Shown in pieces: positions 33,484 to 39,125 of a stretch of DNA of 39,125 nucleotides. The translations under genes were made by a program, and so were the position numbers. This DNA comes from a virus. Each line of letters begins with the position of its first letter. Position 1 is the stretch's first letter. The DNA lies in IMG/VR virus record IMGVR_UViG_3300006119_000024, positions 1-39,125 of that record; one strand, 5' to 3'. The notes beneath the pieces are model-generated. The model was not told the origin of the DNA and did no database searches. It saw nothing but the letters and a program-made list of their open reading frames with translations.

Positions 33484-36400
33484 ATGGCATCCATCGAAGT
33501 CATTACCGAAGCCCCTGATCTCATTGTCGAACTTGGGACATTCCTCCAAGGTCCACAAGGTCCTACAGGACCTACAGGTCCCCAAGGTCCCGGTATTAAC
33601 TTCAAAGGCCAAGTGGCAACCTATGCCGACCTTCCGACAGGTCCATCGGTCAATGACACCTATGAGACTCTCGACACCGGATTCTTCTGGGTCTGGAACG
33701 GTTCTGCATGGATTGATCTCGGAACGCTACAGGGACCGAGTGGGGCCACAGGCGCAACGGGTGCATCAGGAATTATCGGACCCACAGGACCATCAGGACC
33801 ACAAGGCCCTATCGGTGCGACCGGGCCATCAGGTTTTGTCGGGGAACGCGGTGCGTCAGGTGTTTCCGGCGCTTCCGGCCCCACCGGGATGCAGGGACCA
33901 CAAGGCGTTTCTGGCGTTCAAGGTATTCAAGGTATTCAAGGCATCCAAGGCCCTGAAGGTTCTATCGGGGCCACAGGGCCTAGCGGTTTAACCGGACAGC
34001 GCGGTGCGACCGGGGTAACCGGGGCATCAGGTTTGGTCGGCCCTACAGGATCAACAGGTGTTACCGGACCTCGTGGAGCAGCAGGACCTTCTGGACCTGT
34101 CGGCCCTTCGGGTGCGGTCGGCCCTACGGGTGCGTCAGGTTTGATCGGACCACGCGGGGCCACAGGTGCTACGGGTCCCGTTGGTGCTACGGGAGCTACC
34201 GGGATCGGAGCCACCGGCGTTACTGGACCATCAGGCCCAATGGGTGCTACGGGGCCACAGGGAACCGCGATCAAACTGAAAGGCTCCGTTGCGACTTACG
34301 CAGACTTACCGACCGGCGCATCATTGGATGATGCTTACATCACGCTCGATTCTGGCGATCTCTGGGTCTGGAATGGAACAACATGGTTTAATGCGGGAGC
34401 CATAGCGGGGCCTGTGGGTGCAACTGGACCTACCGGACCTTCTGGCGCGACTGGCCCTACAGGAATCGGATCAACAGGCGCTACGGGGCCAAGTGGATTG
34501 CAAGGTCTACAAGGTGTCACCGGCCCCGCAGGGAGTGTTGGTCCCACAGGCGCTACAGGTGCCATTGGTCCGTCAGGTGCTTCGGGTTTAGTCGGCGCAA
34601 CTGGCCCTAGCGGAATTGCAGGAGCTACAGGCCCTAGCGGCGCAAGTGGTGCCACAGGACCACAGGGCAATGTCGGCGTGACCGGCCCTAGCGGTGCGGT
34701 CGGCGCTACGGGCGCGACCGGACCTCAAGGTATTCAAGGCATCCAAGGAAATCAGGGTGCGGTCGGCCCTACAGGCGTGACCGGACCAGTCGGTGCAACA
34801 GGCCCTACCGGAATCGGCGCAACAGGCCCTACAGGTCCGTCAGGGCTTTCGGGTGCGCTTACTTGGTATAACACCACGCCTCCATCGAATCCGGCTTTAT
34901 ATCCCCTTTGGTGGGACACCGTAGGCGGCACACTTTATGTTTACTTTGCTGGTAATGGTACTGGTCCTGTATGGGTTGAGGCTGATTCTGGCATCATTGG
35001 GCCACAAGGATTTGTTGGTGCCACCGGACCTACAGGCGTTACCGGTCCTACAGGTGCAACTGGTGTTACAGGGCCAATTGGTGCTACAGGTTTGATCGGA
35101 CCTACAGGTGTTACCGGGGTGACTGGTCCTGTTGGAGCAACTGGTCCTGCGGGTGGCCCAACGGGTCCCACTGGGGCTACAGGACTTCAGGGTCCCACTG
35201 GACCTGCCGGGGCTAACGGCACCTCTATCGGTGTCAACGTCAAAGCGTACGGTGCTGTCGGGGATGGTGTGGCTGATGACACATCCGCAATTCAAAACGC
35301 AATCACTTCTAACCCAAATAGAACAATTTATTTCCCCGCTGGTCGTTATTTAGTTTCAAGCTTATCTATCACAACTGGTATAAATTTACTTGGGGATTCT
35401 TTTTACGCAAGTGCTATTGTTGCCAGTTCCTCAACAGGTGATGTAATAACGATAAGTTCTACTCAAACGTTTTTTGTGTCGAACATTGTATTTACATCTA
35501 ATGCCCAAAGAACAAGTGGATCTTATATAACTGTTAATCCAGCGTCTGGTGAAAACGGTAATAGTAGAATTACAAATTGCCAATTTATCGTCGGGGCAAT
35601 CGGGTTAAATTTTGTAAAAGCTTCTGGGTGGGTTGTTTTAGGATGCAACTGGAACAACTATACGACTGCTATCCAAATCCAAAACACGAATAACATTGAT
35701 TCAGGCGATTCTTGCATAACGAATTGCACATTTGCGTCGTCTATCGGCGGGATCACTATTTCTCAATATTCTTCTGGTGGTTTGAAAATCATCGGAAATA
35801 AATTTCTTAATGCGACCTATCACTACCTTGGTCAGTATTCGACAGGCGCTGGGAATCCAAGCACCTCAATTCTTGTTATTTCAGGAAATAGCTTAGAAGC
35901 CGCAGCATCATCATCAATTGCATTAAATACAAGTTCTAATTCATTTTCCCAAGTTGTCATCACCGGGAATCAGATGACAGTTAATGGGAACATCGGCATT
36001 CAGTTTGAAGGGGCAAACTTATCTAATGTCTACATCGGTGGAAATGAAATGGCTGTTGCATCTGGAAGCAAAGCTATTCAAATTAATGGTGGATCAGCAA
36101 TAACACTTGGGACAAATGCAATTTGTGGTCAGGGGGGGTCCACACAAGGTATTGGAATTTATAGTGGGCAAGTGTATGTATGCCCTCAAGCATTCACAAG
36201 CGTTCCGTCAAGATTTTTCGCACTTTCCGGTACGATCACATTTGCAGTAGGACAGGCCCAACAGGGAAGCGCAAGTGCTCCGATGTCATCCGCTACTTAT
36301 GGAAGTAATTTTTATAGAATTGCGACTGATCCTAGCACTGGAGGAACATTTAATAGAGTTAATTTTTCTCAAGCATTTCCGCAATCACCAACCGTCGTGA

Positions 36401-36561
36401 TAAGTTTATATGCTGGTAATGGTGAAAATGAAAATACAGGTGGTGCTGTAGGTTGTATACTGGGAGAAGTAACGGCGTCATACTTCGAGTGGTGGGCGTT
36501 TGGTTTAAACTCATCAGGACAAATTGATATAGTATGGGAAGCGTATTTAACAGGCCAATAG
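33484..36561 (+). CDS. Collagen-like tailspike with pectate-lyase beta-helix
   Basis: At 1025 residues this is the largest protein in the window. It starts [20 protein letters not shown], then alternates collagen-like rods ([20 protein letters not shown]) with two copies of a small module ([20 protein letters not shown] and [20 protein letters not shown], each followed by a WVWNG box). Another module with [20 protein letters not shown] lies near residue 460. After the last rod, from about residue 580, [20 protein letters not shown] begins a Pectate_lyase_3 right-handed beta-helix typical of tailspikes that bind or cut surface polysaccharide. The C terminus ([20 protein letters not shown]) resembles a fibre tip domain. 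A catalytic residue cannot be assigned. It probably defines host range. Confidence 0.88.
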   Translation: MASIEVITEAPDLIVELGTFLQGPQGPTGPTGPQGPGINFKGQVATYADLPTGPSVNDTYETLDTGFFWVWNGSAWIDLGTLQGPSGATGATGASGIIGPTGPSGPQGPIGATGPSGFVGERGASGVSGASGPTGMQGPQGVSGVQGIQGIQGIQGPEGSIGATGPSGLTGQRGATGVTGASGLVGPTGSTGVTGPRGAAGPSGPVGPSGAVGPTGASGLIGPRGATGATGPVGATGATGIGATGVTGPSGPMGATGPQGTAIKLKGSVATYADLPTGASLDDAYITLDSGDLWVWNGTTWFNAGAIAGPVGATGPTGPSGATGPTGIGSTGATGPSGLQGLQGVTGPAGSVGPTGATGAIGPSGASGLVGATGPSGIAGATGPSGASGATGPQGNVGVTGPSGAVGATGATGPQGIQGIQGNQGAVGPTGVTGPVGATGPTGIGATGPTGPSGLSGALTWYNTTPPSNPALYPLWWDTVGGTLYVYFAGNGTGPVWVEADSGIIGPQGFVGATGPTGVTGPTGATGVTGPIGATGLIGPTGVTGVTGPVGATGPAGGPTGPTGATGLQGPTGPAGANGTSIGVNVKAYGAVGDGVADDTSAIQNAITSNPNRTIYFPAGRYLVSSLSITTGINLLGDSFYASAIVASSSTGDVITISSTQTFFVSNIVFTSNAQRTSGSYITVNPASGENGNSRITNCQFIVGAIGLNFVKASGWVVLGCNWNNYTTAIQIQNTNNIDSGDSCITNCTFASSIGGITISQYSSGGLKIIGNKFLNATYHYLGQYSTGAGNPSTSILVISGNSLEAAASSSIALNTSSNSFSQVVITGNQMTVNGNIGIQFEGANLSNVYIGGNEMAVASGSKAIQINGGSAITLGTNAICGQGGSTQGIGIYSGQVYVCPQAFTSVPSRFFALSGTITFAVGQAQQGSASAPMSSATYGSNFYRIATDPSTGGTFNRVNFSQAFPQSPTVVISLYAGNGENENTGGAVGCILGEVTASYFEWWAFGLNSSGQIDIVWEAYLTGQ
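33551..35218 (+). repeat. Collagen-encoding DNA repeats, second fibre
   Basis: Gly-X-Y coding tracts fill about 33551-33592, 33733-34262, 34408-34855 and 35001-35218, interrupted by the small non-collagen modules. GGTATTCAAGGTATTCAAGG-like units recur near 33918 and 34729 and match those in the first fibre gene, giving patches of near identity between two genes. Confidence 0.78.
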
Positions 36562-36579
36562 AACTAAGGGAGGTTCAAC

Positions 36580-37683
36580 ATGGCTCGTTTACACCTATTG
36601 GGGTTGTTTCATACAATCCCTGCGGCAGATTTTTCACATTGTGCTTTCACGGGTCGCGTCGTTAGATTTGGGAAGATGATGCTTCCCTTTGGTCATGAGG
36701 TCATCGAATACAGCAATGCAGGGACAGAGGCCCAATCAAGTGAACACGTTGAAATTCTGGATGCGGAAACATTTGAACGGCTCAAGGCCCTCTACAAAGA
36801 AGAACAGCCCCATGAAGCAGCTTCAACGGATTCGAGTCTGTATCGAGAATTTTGTAAACGACTGGTTCCCGAGCTATCTATGCGCGTTCGCGATGGCGAT
36901 ATTATTTGCCATCCTTTTGGCATCACTCATTCAGATTTGGGTCAACGTTTTCCAAATGCTCATCATGTAGAGATTGGGATTGGCTACACCCAATGCGCGT
37001 TTCCGCTTCGGGTCTATGAAACCTATCAGTGGTGGTCATGGCATCAAGGCAAGGAACAGGTCGCGGGGAATGACTATCAATGGGTCTGCCCGATGGGGTA
37101 CGACATTGAGGACTGGTTGCCCTCTTACGATGATGGGAAGTACCTACTCTATTTTGGCCGACTGATCGATTGCAAGGGACTGCATCACATCAAGGAGATT
37201 GCCCGTCACGTTGATATGCCCGTTCGCTTGGTAGGTGAAGGCAACAAGGAATGGCTGGATCACTTTATGCAGGACGCTCCGATCAATATGACCGTCGAGC
37301 CGCCTGTCACCGGCAAGGACCGATCCGAACTTCTCCGCAACGCTTACGCCCTATTGATGCCTACGCGCTACTGTGAGCCTTTTGGAGGCGCGGGAGTCGA
37401 AGGGATGCTCTGCGGTACGCCTTTGATCGCTTCTGACTTTGGAGCCTTCTCAGAGACCGTTGTGCATGGATATAACGGCTATCGATGCAAAACCTTGGGC
37501 GATTGGCTTGAAGCTGTTCGAAACGTGCCTTCATTGAACCGCCGGGCGATTGCATCCACAGCCCGGAACAAGTATTCCCTGGAGGAAGTTGGCGCTCAGA
37601 TGGACAAAATCTTTCGACAGGTCGAAAATTTGAACCACAAAGGGTGGTATTCCACCGAACCGTCCCACGCGATCTGGTCTTAA
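36580..37683 (+). CDS. GT4-type glycosyltransferase
   Basis: The 367-residue protein starts MARLHLLGLFHTIPAADFSH behind GGGAGGTTCAAC. It has the two-domain GT-B layout: an N-terminal acceptor part, and a C-terminal nucleotide-sugar part with YLLYFGRLIDCKGLHHIKEI, MPVRLVGEG, and the E-x7-E motif EPFGGAGVEGMLCGTPLIAS (Glu266 and Glu274) followed by GAFSETVVHG. This is a retaining GT4 signature. It should transfer a sugar from a nucleotide donor to an unknown acceptor. It has no membrane segment. Lying 18 bp behind the collagen-like tailspike gene, it may glycosylate Thr residues in the fibres; host polysaccharide modification is the alternative. The fold call is firm, the acceptor is inference. 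Confidence 0.88.
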   Translation: MARLHLLGLFHTIPAADFSHCAFTGRVVRFGKMMLPFGHEVIEYSNAGTEAQSSEHVEILDAETFERLKALYKEEQPHEAASTDSSLYREFCKRLVPELSMRVRDGDIICHPFGITHSDLGQRFPNAHHVEIGIGYTQCAFPLRVYETYQWWSWHQGKEQVAGNDYQWVCPMGYDIEDWLPSYDDGKYLLYFGRLIDCKGLHHIKEIARHVDMPVRLVGEGNKEWLDHFMQDAPINMTVEPPVTGKDRSELLRNAYALLMPTRYCEPFGGAGVEGMLCGTPLIASDFGAFSETVVHGYNGYRCKTLGDWLEAVRNVPSLNRRAIASTARNKYSLEEVGAQMDKIFRQVENLNHKGWYSTEPSHAIWS

Positions 37684-37687
37684 TACT

Positions 37688-37846
37688 ATGAACTACTCAA
37701 TCAGATTCACAGCCGAGCAACTTCAGTATGTCGTTAAGGTTCTTGAGCTTCGCCCCTTCAATGAAGTGGCCGCGCTACTCATGAGCATCAAGCAACAAGC
37801 GACTGATCCCAAGGCTCCCGATCCTAAAACTCCCGACAACGGCTAA
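37688..37846 (+). CDS. Small helical protein, 52 aa
   Basis: A 52-codon frame starts MNYSIRFTAEQLQYVVKVLE just four bases after the glycosyltransferase stop. The FTAEQLQYVVKVLELRPFNE stretch followed by VAALLMSIKQQ is two helices around a RPFNE turn, then a Pro/Lys/Asp tail (KAPDPKTPDNG). The same layout is seen in the 50-residue product at 33325. Proteins with this pattern occur after phage fibre genes; no role is known to me. Confidence 0.65.
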   Translation: MNYSIRFTAEQLQYVVKVLELRPFNEVAALLMSIKQQATDPKAPDPKTPDNG

Positions 37847-37861
37847 CACTAAGAGGCCACA

Positions 37862-38155
37862 ATGCTCCCAATCACTCTTACCCAGACCGGCACAGGCTCA
37901 TCGACAACTTACAACGTCAATAGCTTTGTATCAGGGGTCAATATCGGATTCGGGTGCATTGCCACCGGGACCGTGACGTATACCGTTCAGCACACGTTCG
38001 ATGGAACCAACTGGTTCGATCATCCAGACGTTGCCTCTGAAACGACCAACGCCGATGGGAACTATGCTTTCCCGGTGGATCAGATTCGAGTCACCGTCAC
38101 GGCGGGAACGGGATCGGTTGCCATGACGATCATTCAGGCGGGAGTCAACGCCTAA
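37862..38155 (+). CDS. Small beta-rich virion-like protein, 97 aa
   Basis: This protein starts MLPITLTQTGTGSSTTYNVN behind AAGAGGCCACA and is all-beta and Thr/Gly/Val rich, with HTFDGTNWFDHPDVASETTN and VDQIRVTVTAGTGSVAMTII. This pattern is common for small phage structural proteins encoded after fibre or glycosyltransferase genes, perhaps a head or tail decoration. The size and composition recall the product at 17208 but homology cannot be shown by eye. Its stop overlaps an ATG that opens an 18-codon frame (38155-38211) ending 4 bp before the holin-like gene. Confidence 0.68.
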   Translation: MLPITLTQTGTGSSTTYNVNSFVSGVNIGFGCIATGTVTYTVQHTFDGTNWFDHPDVASETTNADGNYAFPVDQIRVTVTAGTGSVAMTIIQAGVNA

Positions 38156-38211
38156 TGGTTGGCGGGGGTTCAGTATCTGATTACGTCAACACGACTTCGG
38201 GACTCAGTTGA
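38155..38211 (+). other. 18-codon ORF, possible coupling leader
   Basis: An ATG overlapping the previous stop (TAATG) opens MVGGGSVSDYVNTTSGLS and stops 4 bp before the ATG of the second holin-like gene, which has no ribosome site of its own. It may serve to carry ribosomes into that gene, or be a tiny protein. Only the frame and spacing support it. Confidence 0.3.
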
Positions 38212-38215
38212 ATTG

Positions 38216-38413
38216 ATGAAAGAATATCTTTGGGCACGACTTGCGGAAACGTCGACATGGCGCGGGATTTTTCTCATGCTGTCGGCGTTTGGCGTTTACA
38301 GTTTTACCGACGATCAGAAATATGCCATTGAGGCATTGGCGGCGGCTTTGTTTGGGCTTAGTCACTTGCCTCCTGATCGGGTGTCCTTACCGACTCGAAA
38401 CAAGGATCGATAG
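38216..38413 (+). CDS. Second holin-like membrane protein
   Basis: I choose the ATG at 38216, giving 65 residues; longer in-frame starts at 38159 lack support. It starts MKEYLWARLAETSTWRGIFL and has two hydrophobic parts, RGIFLMLSAFGVYSF and YAIEALAAALFGL, with a DDQK turn and a basic tail. The pattern E.STWRG......AFG.....D.Q..AI aligns well with the holin-like product at 28746, so the two are probably paralogues. One could be holin and the other antiholin, or one may pair with the nested lipoprotein that starts inside this gene. Confidence 0.65.
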   Translation: MKEYLWARLAETSTWRGIFLMLSAFGVYSFTDDQKYAIEALAAALFGLSHLPPDRVSLPTRNKDR

Positions 38414-38594
38414 TCCTTACCCTTGGGTCGCAGATTGCACGACCACGCCGAGTAATGTTCTTAGCAAGAATGTCATCGACTTGATCTACAATCTCAATTT
38501 CAACATTCACTGCGAGTACGGTTATGACTATTCACGAAAGGATTTCTGCCCTGTTTCTGGAATTCGAGACTATCCTCCATTCATTGGCCAGTAG
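38322..38594 (+). CDS. Probable lipoprotein, Rz1-like, nested
   Basis: A frame different from the holin starts at ATG 38322 within it and gives 90 residues. The start MPLRHWRRLCLGLVTCLLIG is followed by Cys21: a basic n-region, a hydrophobic core and the lipobox LIGC, as needed for signal peptidase II and lipid attachment. The mature part has further Cys residues and ends DYPPFIGQ. It is the only frame that explains 38414-38523. A small lipoprotein nested in a membrane protein gene near lysis genes is the hallmark of Rz1-type outer-membrane spanins, but it lacks the usual Pro-rich body. The start codon has a poor ribosome site. Moderate support only. Confidence 0.48.
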   Translation: MPLRHWRRLCLGLVTCLLIGCPYRLETRIDSPYPWVADCTTTPSNVLSKNVIDLIYNLNFNIHCEYGYDYSRKDFCPVSGIRDYPPFIGQ

Positions 38595-38718
38595 TGCGGC
38601 AGAAGTGGCCCCGGTGGCCGAAGCCATTGAAGCCGTAGCGGCTCCCGAAGATATCGCCCCGACTGAAGCGGCGGCGGCTGTAGCGGAAAAGGTAGCAGAA
38701 GAGACTCCGGCGGCTTAG
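38524..38718 (+). CDS. Acidic Ala/Glu-rich protein, 64 aa
   Basis: The 64-residue product starts MTIHERISALFLEFETILHS with an amphipathic helix and continues with a low-complexity Ala, Glu, Pro and Val tail (EVAPVAEAIEAVAAPEDIAP). Such short acidic proteins are common at the end of phage late operons; the function is unknown. It overlaps the preceding lipoprotein frame by 71 bp and is the last plus-strand gene before the terminator. Confidence 0.55.
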   Translation: MTIHERISALFLEFETILHSLASSAAEVAPVAEAIEAVAAPEDIAPTEAAAAVAEKVAEETPAA

Positions 38719-38742
38719 AATCGCCTGTCTCTCCTTCAGAAG

Positions 38743-38769
38743 CCCCGGCTAATCACCGGGGTTTTTTTT
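38743..38769 (+). terminator. Intrinsic terminator at operon end
   Basis: CCCCGG (38743-38748) pairs with CCGGGG (38756-38761) around a 7-base loop and is followed by eight T (38762-38769). It ends the rightward late transcript. The stop codon of the converging minus-strand HNH gene lies in the loop (38749-38751). On the minus strand no T tract follows, so it works for the plus strand only. Confidence 0.88.
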
Positions 38770-39108
38770 GCAGTTAAAAACGCGCCTATCGAAAGTCGAA
38801 TTCTCCGGGGTGCAAGTCTGAGCGCATCCCTCGGGCTTACGCTCCCACTTGTCCTTGGCCTTCCCTTCGGCATAGGTCTGATATTGCATATTGACCGGGT
38901 CATCGATTCCACCGCACTCAAGCGCACAGACATGATCGACAACGTATCCCTTGCGTCCATGCGGGTAGCCTTCCCTCACATCGAAGTGATGTTTCTGAGT
39001 CTGACTCCGACATGAGGCTTCCGTTATTTTGGGATCGAATGCCAATATAAATGCCAAAAACAGCGTCATGGGCACTAAATCAGCGGTTTTGTTAAGGTGT
39101 AGGTGCAT
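38749..39108 (-). CDS. Exported HNH nuclease
   Basis: The 119-residue protein on the minus strand has a hydrophobic N terminus (MTLFLAFILAFDPKITEAS from Met14) that looks like a signal peptide, then an HNH-type motif: GYVVDHVCALECGGIDDPVN with Asp58-His59 and Asn73, followed by MQYQTYAEGKAKDKWER. Six cysteines in the mature part suggest disulfides and a periplasmic location. Start could be Met1 (39108) or Met14 (39069); neither has a clear ribosome site. Small secreted HNH nucleases occur in several phages and may degrade incoming DNA (superinfection exclusion) or host DNA; the role here is inferred. It is transcribed against all late genes and its end overlaps their terminator. Confidence 0.78.
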   Translation of the reverse strand: MHLHLNKTADLVPMTLFLAFILAFDPKITEASCRSQTQKHHFDVREGYPHGRKGYVVDHVCALECGGIDDPVNMQYQTYAEGKAKDKWERKPEGCAQTCTPENSTFDRRVFNCKKNPGD

Positions 39109-39125
39109 TATTTGATGTTGTGGTG

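Overview
The window is a nearly gap-free stretch of a tailed bacteriophage (or prophage) genome with contractile-tail (myovirus) character. Evidence is the order terminase, portal, head morphogenesis, protease/scaffold, decoration protein, major capsid, connectors, tail sheath, tail tube, frameshifted tail chaperone, tape measure, baseplate hub and spike, baseplate J and tail-protein-I-like proteins, then fibres and lysis genes. Almost all genes lie on the plus strand and many are linked by ATGA, GTGA or TAATG stop/start overlaps. The host is not identified. A small M15-type endolysin without a wall-binding domain, a probable Rz1-like lipoprotein and purine-rich Shine-Dalgarno sites suggest a Gram-negative host. 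No integrase, classical CI-type repressor, tRNA or CRISPR array was recognised, so lifestyle is undecided.

Layout. 1-410 (minus): the N-terminal part of a RecE-type exonuclease running off the left edge. 411-512: a divergent promoter region. 513-3980: a small HTH protein, three small unknowns, then a coupled trio of SF2 helicase, PAPS-reductase-like protein and VRR-NUC nuclease, closed by a strong terminator that carries a competing upstream helix. 4099-6644: two small unknowns and a TOPRIM/VapE-type primase-helicase preceded by a folded leader. 6648-6722: two adjacent triplets of short direct repeats (operator or origin candidate). 6760-7674: small genes ending in the terminase small subunit. 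7667-14288: packaging and head genes. 14359-14916: an HNH endonuclease behind two hairpins, next to the capsid gene. 14909-19366: connector, sheath and tube genes. 19372-20081: a folded leader, a four-codon upstream ORF and a tail-assembly chaperone with a probable -1 ribosomal frameshift. 20081-27096: tape measure and baseplate. 27093-36561: four fibre or spike proteins, two with long collagen-like Gly-X-Y rods, with a lysis cassette (endolysin, holin-like, membrane coiled coil) between them. 36580-37683: a GT4-type glycosyltransferase directly behind the fibres. 37688-38718: small proteins, a second holin-like protein and a nested lipoprotein, then a terminator. 38749-39108 (minus): a Cys-rich HNH nuclease with a probable export signal.

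How it works together. Replication and recombination genes come first, then packaging, head, tail, adsorption and lysis genes in the usual late order. The most unusual signals are (i) two intergenic RNA leaders (before the primase and before the tail chaperone) with a closely similar 37-nt loop, plus a third intergenic structure with two competing folds; (ii) the collagen-like fibre cluster with repeated small modules and an adjacent glycosyltransferase, which may glycosylate the fibres; (iii) the iteron-like repeats behind the primase; and (iv) an apparently exported HNH nuclease.
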